DNA from: Treponema primitia ZAS-2
GTDB lineage: Bacteria > Spirochaetota > Spirochaetia > Treponematales > Breznakiellaceae
NCBI RefSeq assembly: GCF_000214375.1
Contig: NC_015578.1
Location: 3,596,001 to 3,660,000, forward strand
DNA: 64,000 bases
Direction of reading: 5' to 3'
Below are positions 43,997 through 52,627 of the stretch, piece after piece. The translations under genes and the position numbers were made by a program. Below the pieces are notes generated by a model. It made no database searches. It was given only the letters and a program-made list of their open reading frames with translations, and was not told the DNA's origin. Numbering within the stretch: position 1 is the first letter of the stretch; every line of letters starts with the position of its first letter.

Positions 43997-44062
43997 TAGT
44001 ATAGGAATAATAGTAACTATATATGTTCTTTCGCCTCCCTAGGGATAAGAACTCCTATACTA
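43997..44062 (-). other. Structured intercistronic element between the two close radical-SAM paralogues
   Basis: Arms TAGTATAGGA (43997-44006) and TCCTATACTA (44053-44062) can pair over 10 bp. They enclose a second stem GTTCTT (44025-44030) / AAGAAC (44047-44052) capped by a TCCCTAGGGA palindrome, and a weak third stem near ATAGTAACTAT. The shape is multibranched. It may be a processing site or a leader element. Confidence 0.4.
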
Positions 44063-44073
44063 GTTGAAACTAT

Positions 44074-45318
44074 TTATTCGGCTTTACCAGCAGCCTCATA
44101 AATATCAAAAACCTCATTCTCTATACGGAAAATATCTGAGGGTAGCCGATGATCGCCTGCGGTGGCATCATGTATTTTATCGAAGGTAAAACCATTCTTT
44201 CCCCAAAACTCTGCAAGCTTTGTTCCCAGATCTATATACCATTCGGTCTCTGGGCTCCGGTGTCCCTCAAACGCTGAGCCCACATTGGGCATCCAGATAT
44301 TAAAAGAACAAACAACCCCCTTCCCGCAGAGGTATTCAAAACCCTGCAAAGTTTTTGGCATGGGCTCAATCCCTGCAACAAAATTGGAACGTACCCGGCC
44401 CCAACCAAAAACTTTCACTGCATATTCCAGAGCATTTATCCAATTTTCCCATCCCCCGGAATTATTGGCTTTTCCCGGGCATACTGCCTTATAAAAATCT
44501 TTATCCCAGAGTTCCAGATTCATAGCAGTAGTACGGAAGCCTGCTTCCTTCAATTTATCAATATTTCCGAAATCAGTAGGCGCTGTAGCAACAGCTGTTC
44601 CATTAAAGGCATCTACTTTCAATGCTTTACGGATTTCTTCACCGGTATCCATATAGTATTCCAGTTCCCGACGTTCGGCGATTACTCCGCCAGTAATATT
44701 CACATGATCCGCTACACCTTCTTCAAAAGCGGCTTGTACCGTCTCGGCGACCTGCTTGGGAGTCCGCCAATAAGGCCCGAATTTTTCTGAATAAAGGTCC
44801 TTGTTATAATTGATATTGCAAAAAAGGCAATCCTCATCCTTGTCAATATAGCAGCACTCGTTACTATAAGTAACACCAACAATACGGTCATAAAAATCAC
44901 CTCGTCCAATAAGCCCCAAAGGCACTCCGTCAGAAGATTTACGTTCATGGTACTTGGGCTGTTTGGCATACTGAATTTCCCCAAAGGTATTGCCTTCATA
45001 AGTGAGGACCTGTTTACCACCCGCAATATCAATAACATAAGGAGAGGCTTCATTCCAGTTAAAAGTCACCTTGAGACCATAGGGCAGATATATGCATGCA
45101 GGAAGCTCCTTACCGGTATGCAGTTTGCGGTTCCGCCCTCCTCCGAGTTTCTGCCCGCTAAATTCGGCATTCCCGTGCAAGGAACTCAGTGCCGCTTCTG
45201 AAATAGTGATACCTTTAGTACCGATATCCGCTTTAAGCCGAAGCTCTTCCCAGAGTTTTGACTTTACCTGCGTCCTGCTGAGACCACTCACATCAGCGGT
45301 CCAAAATTTTAAGGCCAT
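44074..45318 (-). CDS. Radical-SAM-like protein with CX8CX2C motif (paralogue 1)
   Basis: 414 residues. Cys155, Cys164 and Cys167 lie in NECCYIDKDEDCLFCN. The rest parallels the next gene: GQKLGGGRNRKL, YLPYGLKVTFNW, VNITGGVIAERRELEYYMDTGEE, GFRTTAMNLELWDKDFYKAVCPGK, and FEGHRSPETEWYID. An extra Cys156 adjoins the first cluster cysteine. AGGAGGG lies 4 nt before the ATG. It starts 21 bp after the importer ATPase stop, so it is in the same operon. The tandem pair suggests a recent duplication, with a heteromer or two related reactions as options. Confidence 0.75.
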   Translation of the reverse strand: MALKFWTADVSGLSRTQVKSKLWEELRLKADIGTKGITISEAALSSLHGNAEFSGQKLGGGRNRKLHTGKELPACIYLPYGLKVTFNWNEASPYVIDIAGGKQVLTYEGNTFGEIQYAKQPKYHERKSSDGVPLGLIGRGDFYDRIVGVTYSNECCYIDKDEDCLFCNINYNKDLYSEKFGPYWRTPKQVAETVQAAFEEGVADHVNITGGVIAERRELEYYMDTGEEIRKALKVDAFNGTAVATAPTDFGNIDKLKEAGFRTTAMNLELWDKDFYKAVCPGKANNSGGWENWINALEYAVKVFGWGRVRSNFVAGIEPMPKTLQGFEYLCGKGVVCSFNIWMPNVGSAFEGHRSPETEWYIDLGTKLAEFWGKNGFTFDKIHDATAGDHRLPSDIFRIENEVFDIYEAAGKAE

Positions 45319-45339
45319 AATGCCCTCCTTTTAAAAATT

Positions 45340-46317
45340 CTACGAATCACCATAAAGTCGGCATGCAACCTTATGTTCCCTGCCCATATCCTGAAATTTC
45401 AGCGTATAGTCCCTGCAAGCAGCTGATGCCTTTATACAGCGGGTATGGAAAGGGCAACCCGGAGGCGGATCAATAGGGGAAGGAAGTTCCCCCTGCAAAC
45501 GTTCCCGCTTATGGGGTTGATCCACATCCATGGAAGGTGAAGCTGCCAGCAAGGCCTGGGTATAAGGATGCAGAGGATTATTGAAGAGTTCCTCACTGAG
45601 CGCTTCTTCTACGATATGCCCAAGATACATTACCCCTATCCGGTTGGAGATATATCGTACAATGCTCAGATCATGTGCGATAAAGAGATAAGTCAGTTTT
45701 TCAGCTTCCTGCATATCCTGCATCAAATTGATTATCTGAGAACGAATGGAAACGTCTAATGCAGAGACTGGTTCATCACAGATAATTAGTTGAGGCTTCA
45801 GTAAAAGTGCCCGAGCAAGTCCTATCCGTTGCCGTTGACCGCCTGAAAATTCATTGGGATAGCGAAAGTACTGCTCAGACCGGAGGCCGACCTTACTCAT
45901 CACTTCAAGAACGATTTGCAAGCGTTCATTTTTCGCCCCGATGTTATGGATATCCAATACCTCTGCCAAGATATCACCAACACGCTTACGCGGATTCAAT
46001 GATGAATAAGGATCCTGAAAGACCATCTGGATTTTCGGCCTCAGCGCGAAAAGTTGTTTGGAACTAAGTTTTAGGATATCCTGATTTTCAAAAAAAACCG
46101 TTCCATGAATAGCCTCAACCAGCCGGACAATTGTTCGGCCCAGGGTGGATTTACCACAACCCGTCTCACCTACGAGCCCATAGGTTTCTCCTTTGTAAAG
46201 GGAAAAGGAAACATCATCCACTGCCTTCACATAATTACGGACACGGCCTAATGCACCTTTTATGGGGAAATAGGTTTTTAACTGATCTACCTGCAATACC
46301 ACATTCCGATTATCCAT
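45340..46317 (-). CDS. Peptide ABC importer ATPase (OppF/DppF type), second system
   Basis: 325 residues from ATG 46317, which overlaps the upstream ATPase by 8 nt; starts further upstream lie well inside that gene. Walker A is GETGCGKSTLG, the signature FSGGQRQRIG, Walker B LIICDEP and the H-loop IAHDLSI. The C-terminal PGCPFHTRCIKASAAC is the DppF cysteine cluster. It is the last importer gene before the three radical SAM genes. Confidence 0.9.
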   Translation of the reverse strand: MDNRNVVLQVDQLKTYFPIKGALGRVRNYVKAVDDVSFSLYKGETYGLVGETGCGKSTLGRTIVRLVEAIHGTVFFENQDILKLSSKQLFALRPKIQMVFQDPYSSLNPRKRVGDILAEVLDIHNIGAKNERLQIVLEVMSKVGLRSEQYFRYPNEFSGGQRQRIGLARALLLKPQLIICDEPVSALDVSIRSQIINLMQDMQEAEKLTYLFIAHDLSIVRYISNRIGVMYLGHIVEEALSEELFNNPLHPYTQALLAASPSMDVDQPHKRERLQGELPSPIDPPPGCPFHTRCIKASAACRDYTLKFQDMGREHKVACRLYGDS

Positions 46318-47341
46318 AGACAAATGCCTCTGGGGATAAATATTGCCAGCAGCGGACTTTTTGTTTTTCATCATTGCAAAAAATTCCCGGGGGCTTGGTA
46401 TGACAAAGCATGGTAGCAAATTGGCACCGGGGAGCAAAGCGACATCCCGGAGGAATTTGATTTAACGGAGGTACTATTCCGGGTATCACATTAAGCCGCT
46501 TTCGTTCAGACTCAATAACTTGGGGCACTGAATTCATCAGGCCTACTGTATAAGGGTGCTGGGGAGTATGGAAAATGTCTTTGGTATTTCCTTCTTCCAC
46601 AACCTGCCCTAGGTACATCACTACTACCCGGTCGCAGGTTTCTGCGACTATGCCGAGATCATGGGTGATCAAAATCACTGCCATACCAAATTTATGATTC
46701 AGTTCTACCAGCAGATCAATGATCTGTGCCTGAATTGTTACATCCAGAGCAGTGGTAGGCTCATCGGCAATCAGCAGTTTCGGCTTGCAAGCCAAGGCCA
46801 CACCGATCATCACCCGTTGACGCATACCCCCTGAAAGTTCGTGAGGATAACTGAAAAACCGTTTTTCCGGCGCCGGTATACCCAAAAGCCTGAGTATTTC
46901 AATAGCTTCATTCTTGGCATCCTTTTTGTTCATCCTTTGATGTATCGCCAGGGGTTCCATAATCTGCTGCCCCACAGGCATCAAGGGATTAAGAGAACTG
47001 AGAGCATCCTGAAAGACCATAGCCACATCCCTGCCCCTGATAGCCTGTACTTTCTTTTCCGACAACTTCATTAAATCTTGTCCACCGAACAGTACCTCTC
47101 CGCTGTATTTCACGGCTTTCGGCTCATCATACAGCCGAAGGATGGACTGACTCGTAACGCTTTTGCCGCAGCCGGATTCTCCAACAAGTCCCATGATTTC
47201 GCCTTCATATACTTCGAAGGAAATTCCGTCCACTGCGCAGACAGGACCATCCTGGGTATTAAAGGTTGTCGCAAGCTGCCGTACATCAAGAATCTTAGCT
47301 GGTTTCAATTTTTGTTTTTCCATAACAATTTCTGCCCGCAT
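46310..47341 (-). CDS. Peptide ABC importer ATPase (OppD/DppD type), second system
   Basis: About 344 residues from ATG 47341, which overlaps the upstream stop as TAATG. ATG 47323 is an alternative, and the open frame further upstream lies inside the permease gene. Walker A is GESGCGKSVTS, the signature LSGGMRQRV, Walker B LLIADEP and the H-loop ITHDLGI. The C-terminal cysteine cluster is PGCRFAPRCQFATMLC. It pairs with the OppF-type ATPase. Confidence 0.9.
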   Translation of the reverse strand: MRAEIVMEKQKLKPAKILDVRQLATTFNTQDGPVCAVDGISFEVYEGEIMGLVGESGCGKSVTSQSILRLYDEPKAVKYSGEVLFGGQDLMKLSEKKVQAIRGRDVAMVFQDALSSLNPLMPVGQQIMEPLAIHQRMNKKDAKNEAIEILRLLGIPAPEKRFFSYPHELSGGMRQRVMIGVALACKPKLLIADEPTTALDVTIQAQIIDLLVELNHKFGMAVILITHDLGIVAETCDRVVVMYLGQVVEEGNTKDIFHTPQHPYTVGLMNSVPQVIESERKRLNVIPGIVPPLNQIPPGCRFAPRCQFATMLCHTKPPGIFCNDEKQKVRCWQYLSPEAFVYG

Positions 47342-48273
47342 TACTTGCGGGTCTGAGGATCCAAAATATCCCGCATTCCCTCGCCAACCAGATTTAATCC
47401 AAGAACGGAAACTGCAGCAAATAAACCAGGAAAGGCTATCATCCACCATGCGTTATAGATCAGGTTCTTTCCTTCACTAAGGATGCTCCCCCAGCTCGGT
47501 TCAGGTGGTGGGACGCCGGCGCCGAGAAAACTTAAGGATGCCTCGGCGGGTATGGCCGACACAAAGGCAAATGTCATTTGTACCAGAATAGGTGACAGAA
47601 TATTTGGAGCGATATGCCCCCAGAGTATTCTTCCTGGTTTGGCTCCCAAAACATGCATTGCATCTATATAAGTCTGTTCCCGAACCCCCAATGCCGCAGC
47701 ACGGGCAACTCTGGCAATATTTGGAGTACGGACAATAGCAAGACTGATAATAACATTTTTAATATCAGCCCCCAATACAGACATCATCAGGATTGCTAAC
47801 AAAATGGAAGGAATAGCTTTAAGGCCATCGCAGATGCGCATTAAAAGCTGATCCATAACCTGATTATAGCTGGCGTACAAACCGATGATTAATCCAGCTA
47901 AACCAGAAATGATACCCACACCCAGGCCAACGGTGAGAGATATCTTGGCCCCATATACCACCCGACTAAATACATCCCGCCCCATGCCATCAGTACCAAA
48001 CCAATGCTTTGCAGACGGTCCCTGGATTCGCTCAGGAACATTTACATCATAAGGAGAATATCTAGCAAAACGGGGACCGAAGATAGCAATGAGTATAAAA
48101 AGAATGACAATTATTATACCCACTATTAGTCCTTTGTTTCCCCAAATACGCCGCAAAGTATTCCTGTGCTGTTCCTGTAATAAAATTTTGCGATCACTTA
48201 GATAATCAGACAGCACATCAGGCTGATTAGCCATCATGCTTTTCTTTTGAACAATACCACTCGTAATTAGCAT
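47341..48273 (-). CDS. Peptide ABC importer permease (OppC/DppC type), second system
   Basis: The 310-residue permease has an N-terminal cytoplasmic stretch, TM1 at about 50-72, the conserved HWFGTDGMGRDVFSRVVYGA motif, and five more TMs. The EAA loop is YIDAMHVLGAKPGRILWGHIAPN. AAGGAG lies about 10 nt before the ATG. Confidence 0.9.
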   Translation of the reverse strand: MLITSGIVQKKSMMANQPDVLSDYLSDRKILLQEQHRNTLRRIWGNKGLIVGIIIVILFILIAIFGPRFARYSPYDVNVPERIQGPSAKHWFGTDGMGRDVFSRVVYGAKISLTVGLGVGIISGLAGLIIGLYASYNQVMDQLLMRICDGLKAIPSILLAILMMSVLGADIKNVIISLAIVRTPNIARVARAAALGVREQTYIDAMHVLGAKPGRILWGHIAPNILSPILVQMTFAFVSAIPAEASLSFLGAGVPPPEPSWGSILSEGKNLIYNAWWMIAFPGLFAAVSVLGLNLVGEGMRDILDPQTRK

Positions 48274-48306
48274 AACTAGGCAACTCCTTTTAGTATCTCG
48301 GAAATT

Positions 48307-49257
48307 TCAATGAGACAGCCTGATACGAGGGTCTACAACGCAATAGAGCAAATCCACAATCAAACTAATGGCAACATTGAGCAGTGTAATAAAAAGCACA
48401 ATGGTCTGTATCACAAGGTAATCTCGTCTGCTGATTGAATTAACAATTAACTGCCCCATGCCGGGAATATTAAACATGGACTCAATGACTGCCGCCCCGG
48501 AAAGAGCCCCAATAAAACTCTGGCCTATGACCGTTATAATAGGTAACAGTGCATTACGCAGGGTATGTCTTACCAAGAGAGAGAATTCCCCTACCCCTTT
48601 GGCTTTGGCAAGCAGTATAAAATCGCTCCCCAATACTTCCAGAACCGATGCTCTAGTCATGCGCATCAAGAGTGCGGAATGCATGAGACCCAGTGAAATA
48701 GCCGGGAGAACCAAGGGATGGAAATGAGCGGCAAACCCGGCATTCCAATCCTTGTAGCCCGAAACCGGAAACCATCGCAATTTTACTGAAAACACAAACA
48801 TCAAACCAAGCCCAAAAAGAAAATTGGGAACTGATATGCCAAACATTGTTATTGCCGCAATGCCATGGTCCAATGCACCGCCATGCTTCCTCGCACTGAG
48901 GATTCCCAGGGTCAAGGACACTGTAATGCTAATGACCATCGAAAACAAGGTGAGCGATAAAGTGGGCCGTATAGAATTCCCGATAAGTTCCGCTACCGGC
49001 AGACCCCTGGAAACTGTGGATATGCCCAAATTGCCGCGGAGTATATTTGAAACCCAGCGGCCATATTGGATAATCGGCTCGAGATTCAGGCCCATTCTCT
49101 CCCTCAAATCAGCGAGGGTTTCTGCGCTAGCATCTTCCCCCAGTATAACCATAGCAGGGTCTCCCGGAGCCATGCGAATAATAATGAAAATAATCACTGA
49201 TACCACTATCAATACCGGAATAGTAGATAATAGCCTTTGAATCAGATATTTGTGCAT
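48307..49257 (-). CDS. Peptide ABC importer permease (OppB/DppB type), second system
   Basis: The start MHKYLIQRLLSTIPVL (49257) is chosen over 49287 because it matches the family start and has AGAGGA and AAGGG upstream. The 316-residue protein has six TMs, the MAPGDPAMV motif after TM1, and the EAA loop ILLAKAKGVGEFSLLVRHTLRN. Confidence 0.9.
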   Translation of the reverse strand: MHKYLIQRLLSTIPVLIVVSVIIFIIIRMAPGDPAMVILGEDASAETLADLRERMGLNLEPIIQYGRWVSNILRGNLGISTVSRGLPVAELIGNSIRPTLSLTLFSMVISITVSLTLGILSARKHGGALDHGIAAITMFGISVPNFLFGLGLMFVFSVKLRWFPVSGYKDWNAGFAAHFHPLVLPAISLGLMHSALLMRMTRASVLEVLGSDFILLAKAKGVGEFSLLVRHTLRNALLPIITVIGQSFIGALSGAAVIESMFNIPGMGQLIVNSISRRDYLVIQTIVLFITLLNVAISLIVDLLYCVVDPRIRLSH

Positions 49258-49284
49258 AACCCTTGTCCTCTTACCTGTGAATGC

Positions 49285-49306
49285 CATCGGCAGGAAACTG
49301 CCGATG
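49285..49306 (-). other. Stem-loop directly after the second binding-protein gene
   Basis: 9-bp stem CATCGGCAG (49285-49293) with CTGCCGATG (49298-49306) and a 4-nt loop, 15 nt after the binding-protein stop and before the permease gene. It probably protects or partly terminates the mRNA, giving more binding protein than permease. Confidence 0.6.
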
Positions 49307-49320
49307 TTTCCGGTTTTTTC

Positions 49321-50907
49321 CTACTGCCTGATCTTGGCATTCCAAAAGAAAATTCCCTCTTTGGTTACTACCCCTTCCAGTTTTTTATTCCAGGCATAGA
49401 GATTATCCTGATGCCCAATGAGGAAAGTAGGAATATATTCCTCCCAGCAGTAAAGCTGTATTTTGTCCCACACGGCCTTGGCTTCTTCTTTGGTAGGCTG
49501 AGCGTAGAATTCTGTGATATAATTCTGCAAAGTTTCATCGTCCGCCCAGCCCCGTGCGTTTGCATCCAAGAAGGGTTTAATAACCGGAATAGGATGAATG
49601 ACCTGGGTTCCAATGGTAAGCTCCCATTTACTAGGGTCCGGCGCAATGGAAGAGCTGGCAGCACTGTCACCGGCAATAAGCTGGGCATTCAAGCCAAAAT
49701 CAATGAGCTGCCGCTGCAATACTGTAGCCATGGCATTGCTGGAATTAATGCGGATAGGCTCACCCCGATAATTAGATTTTGCAAGATACTCCCTGGCCTT
49801 AACAAGATCCTGCTGATTATAATACTGCGAACCTGCGGTGCTATACCAATACTGAGGCCTGTTCATATAAGATGAATCCAGTACATAGTGAGTCCCCATC
49901 TGAGCCAGCAACAAGTCTTCGTTATTCAGCATATAGTTGATGGCCTTTCTAAGATTGACATCCTTGAGAGGACCTTGTTTTTTATTAACCTGCATATAGG
50001 CGATTCCGTTCAAGGCAGGAACAACTTCCAGATCAGGATTATTTTTAACCCGGTCTTCGTCATCTACGGAGAGCGCAAAAATAGCATCATACTGACCGGT
50101 TTCCAGGCCCATAACCCTTGTTATCGGATCGGGAACATACCAATAATAAATTTTCTTAAGAAACCCATATTTATAACCGGCCTTACCATCAGCAAGTACA
50201 TCGGGGTCTCCATAGGGAACATAGTCATCAAATTTTTCCAACAGTATATACTGATTCTGAACCCATTCTACAAATTTATAGGGACCGGTGCCAATATACT
50301 CTTTCCAAAATCCATTCACATCAAGGTTTTCGTTGGAGGCTGCGGTAGTAACCGTTGCAGGCTGGGCCGCACCGGCAAGAATATCAACAAAGGCGGCCGC
50401 CGGATTAGGCAGGTTAATTTTAAGAGTATACCTATCTACCTCTACAAACCGAGCCTCTTTTGCCAGAGTCGTTGCAATACCGAAATAACGTATCCACCGG
50501 TTCATTGAGGTTGCTGCGTCGATAGCCGTAAGTTCCGTACCGTCATGGAACTTAACCCCCTTACGGAGATAGAAGGTAATCTCCCTACCGTCAGGAGATA
50601 CCGTCCAGCTTTCAGCAAGTTCGGGTACAACTTCTCCCGCAGCATTAAGGGTAACAAGCTTTTCAAAAACCTGTCCATCACCCACCATTTTTGGCGAATT
50701 ACCCTGATCCCGGTGGGTATCGTATGAGGTTGCTTCCGATGCAATAGCAACATTTAAGGTGTCCCGGTAAACAACCGCTCCACCCTTTACCTGACTATCA
50801 GACTGCCCTGAGGATTTGGAATCCGAGCAGGCACTTAACGAAAAAAGAACTATAATTATCATCAAAAAACCTGAAAGCATCCACTTAGTGGATAAACGAT
50901 TCAACAT
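49321..50907 (-). CDS. Family-5 solute-binding lipoprotein, second ABC importer (first gene of the radical-SAM operon)
   Basis: The 528-residue protein has signal peptide MLSGFLMIIIVLFSLSAC with lipobox LSAC. SBP_bac_5 features are VSPDGREITFYLRKGVKFHDGTELTAIDAATSMNRW and YIGTGPYKFVEW. The ligand could be a peptide, nickel chelate, opine or glycoside, since the family binds all of these. AAGGAG lies 7 nt before the ATG. A good promoter lies about 125 nt upstream. Confidence 0.9.
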   Translation of the reverse strand: MLNRLSTKWMLSGFLMIIIVLFSLSACSDSKSSGQSDSQVKGGAVVYRDTLNVAIASEATSYDTHRDQGNSPKMVGDGQVFEKLVTLNAAGEVVPELAESWTVSPDGREITFYLRKGVKFHDGTELTAIDAATSMNRWIRYFGIATTLAKEARFVEVDRYTLKINLPNPAAAFVDILAGAAQPATVTTAASNENLDVNGFWKEYIGTGPYKFVEWVQNQYILLEKFDDYVPYGDPDVLADGKAGYKYGFLKKIYYWYVPDPITRVMGLETGQYDAIFALSVDDEDRVKNNPDLEVVPALNGIAYMQVNKKQGPLKDVNLRKAINYMLNNEDLLLAQMGTHYVLDSSYMNRPQYWYSTAGSQYYNQQDLVKAREYLAKSNYRGEPIRINSSNAMATVLQRQLIDFGLNAQLIAGDSAASSSIAPDPSKWELTIGTQVIHPIPVIKPFLDANARGWADDETLQNYITEFYAQPTKEEAKAVWDKIQLYCWEEYIPTFLIGHQDNLYAWNKKLEGVVTKEGIFFWNAKIRQ

Positions 50908-51260
50908 ATTAATTCTCCTTTTAAATTCCGATTACATTGTGACGGTTACCAGCTCCAAAGTAAAAATCCTCGCTATTACAGCCTCCTAAATTCTTATTAT
51001 ACCGATCATTTTACTATGTTATTATACACAGGTATTTAATAAGAATTCATATAACATGTCAATGCTTTTTACGAAAAAAATAAAAAAAATCGGAATTACC
51101 GGTGAATCAGCGCTTTCCTCGTAGTAGATTACAGGGAAAAGCTATACTAAAATCATGCAATTCCTTTTATTATAAAGAATTACCCAATAATACGGAAATA
51201 TGATACCTTACAAGATATTATCCGAACGCTTACCCAGCAAGTAAATAACTATTTTCCGGC
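50908..51260. other. Upstream region of the radical-SAM/importer operon (353 bp)
   Basis: It holds the promoter at 51034-51062 and a leader of about 120 nt to the first start codon. The leader has an AGGAGG not followed by a start codon. A T-rich run (A-rich on the plus strand, about 51070-51090) lies just upstream of the promoter and may serve as the terminator tail of the upstream rlmI gene, although its stem is weak. No ORF and no riboswitch fold that I recognise. Confidence 0.55.
51034..51062 (-). promoter_or_regulatory. Promoter of the second importer/radical-SAM operon
   Basis: On the minus strand: -35 TTGACA (51057-51062, perfect), 17-nt spacer, -10 TTAAAT (51034-51039). A second TATAAT-like sequence lies about 10 nt further downstream. 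Confidence 0.65.
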
Positions 51261-52622
51261 TTATATCACCCTATAAAATCCGCACTTAAGGTACAAAGAC
51301 TCGTCGTACCCCACCAGCACCGGGTGGTCCGGCCCTTGATAACGGAAATCCAATTGTATGAGCCTACGCTCCGCATCGGCAGCGGCCTCGGTTATCATAC
51401 GCTTAAAGCGGCTCTCATCCAGGGCATGGCTGCAGGAACAGCTCACCAGGACACCACCGGGATTGAGCAGTTTTATTGCGCTTAGGTTTATTTCCTTGTA
51501 ACCCCGCAGGGCGCCTTCTAAGGCGGACCGGGATTTTGCGAAAGCCGGCGGATCCAGAATGATAAGATCGAACTTTTCATTTTGCCGGTCACAGGCCCGG
51601 AGGTATTCAAACACATCCGCCTCTAGGGTAGTAATTCTGTCCCCTACCCCATTCAGGGCGGCGTTTTCCCGCAGCGTTTCCAGGGCTGCCGCGGACACAT
51701 CCACGCAGGTTACCGAGGCGGCGCCGGCCCGGGCGGCGTGTATGCCAAAGCCCCCGGTATAGGCGCAGGCGTCCAGGACCCGCGCCCCGGCGCTTCCCTC
51801 AGCGGCGTTACCACCGACTGCGGCAAAGCTTGCGGCCCGCAGACGGTTATCCCGCTGGTCCAGAAAATGCCCGGTCTTCTGCCCCTCCCCGGGGTGGACA
51901 ACAAAGGGAAGGCCCTTTTCAAATATTACTATACCCCCGGCGGGATAGCTGCCCCAGACAAGGTCCTCGCGCAGGGGAAACCCCTCCAGTTCCCGCATCT
52001 TTTCTGCGGACTTCTCAATTATACCTTCAGGCTTTCCCAGGGTGATATCCCAATTCGGGCCCAGAGCCGCCCCCAGCGTTTCATCAAGGGCTGAGAGGAT
52101 ATCCTCCCGGCGGCTATCCATGCCGTAAACCAAAAACTGTACCGCCAACCAGGACCGGGGCGAACCCAGCGCGGATTCGAGGGCCTCAAAACTGAGAGGC
52201 CGCTCCGGTATACGGGATTCAGCTTCCTCAAGGGGCCAACCTGTAAAACGGTCGATGATAAGCCCCGGCAGGAAGTCCGCCTCGGCGAAGACCAGCCGGG
52301 CCGATTCCCGGCAGAGGTCAAGGCCAGCAGTAAAACGGCGGTTTATGGCCTCACGGATTCTGCGCTTGAAGAAACCCTTGTCCATCCCCTCTTTGGAAGG
52401 GCTGTAGATCCGAGCGATGATCTTTGAATTGGGGTTTACCAGGGCCCGGCCCAGGTATTCCTTGCGGGAACTTTCCACATCGGCGATTTCCCCGGGTACT
52501 AAAACTGCGGGGGGAGCATCGCCGGGGCCGGAGAGAGTTTTCCCAACTTCGTTATCGTAGACCCAGGGATGGCCGGCTCGTATACGGCCCTCTTCACCGG
52601 GTTTTAAAATGATTCGTTTCAT
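51261..52622 (-). CDS. RlmI-type 23S rRNA (cytosine-5) methyltransferase (PUA + class I MTase)
   Basis: The 453-residue protein has an N-terminal PUA-like domain (LKPGEEGRIRAGHPWVYDNEV) and a central RlmI-type domain (KTGHFLDQRDNRL). The SAM-dependent MTase core is VLDACAYTGGFGIHAARAGA, and the catalytic region is DLIILDPPAFAKS with a later SCSCSH. RlmI methylates C1962 of E. coli 23S rRNA; the exact site here is assumed by homology. Its start lies 5 bp after the ppk stop, and its ribosome-binding site is inside ppk, so it belongs to the same operon. Confidence 0.82.
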   Translation of the reverse strand: MKRIILKPGEEGRIRAGHPWVYDNEVGKTLSGPGDAPPAVLVPGEIADVESSRKEYLGRALVNPNSKIIARIYSPSKEGMDKGFFKRRIREAINRRFTAGLDLCRESARLVFAEADFLPGLIIDRFTGWPLEEAESRIPERPLSFEALESALGSPRSWLAVQFLVYGMDSRREDILSALDETLGAALGPNWDITLGKPEGIIEKSAEKMRELEGFPLREDLVWGSYPAGGIVIFEKGLPFVVHPGEGQKTGHFLDQRDNRLRAASFAAVGGNAAEGSAGARVLDACAYTGGFGIHAARAGAASVTCVDVSAAALETLRENAALNGVGDRITTLEADVFEYLRACDRQNEKFDLIILDPPAFAKSRSALEGALRGYKEINLSAIKLLNPGGVLVSCSCSHALDESRFKRMITEAAADAERRLIQLDFRYQGPDHPVLVGYDESLYLKCGFYRVI

Positions 52623-52627
52623 TAGTA

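Noticed and set aside
50908-51030. Riboswitch or leader peptide upstream of the second importer operon
   Set aside because: An AGGAGG is present in the leader, but no start codon follows it and I could not match a known riboswitch fold.
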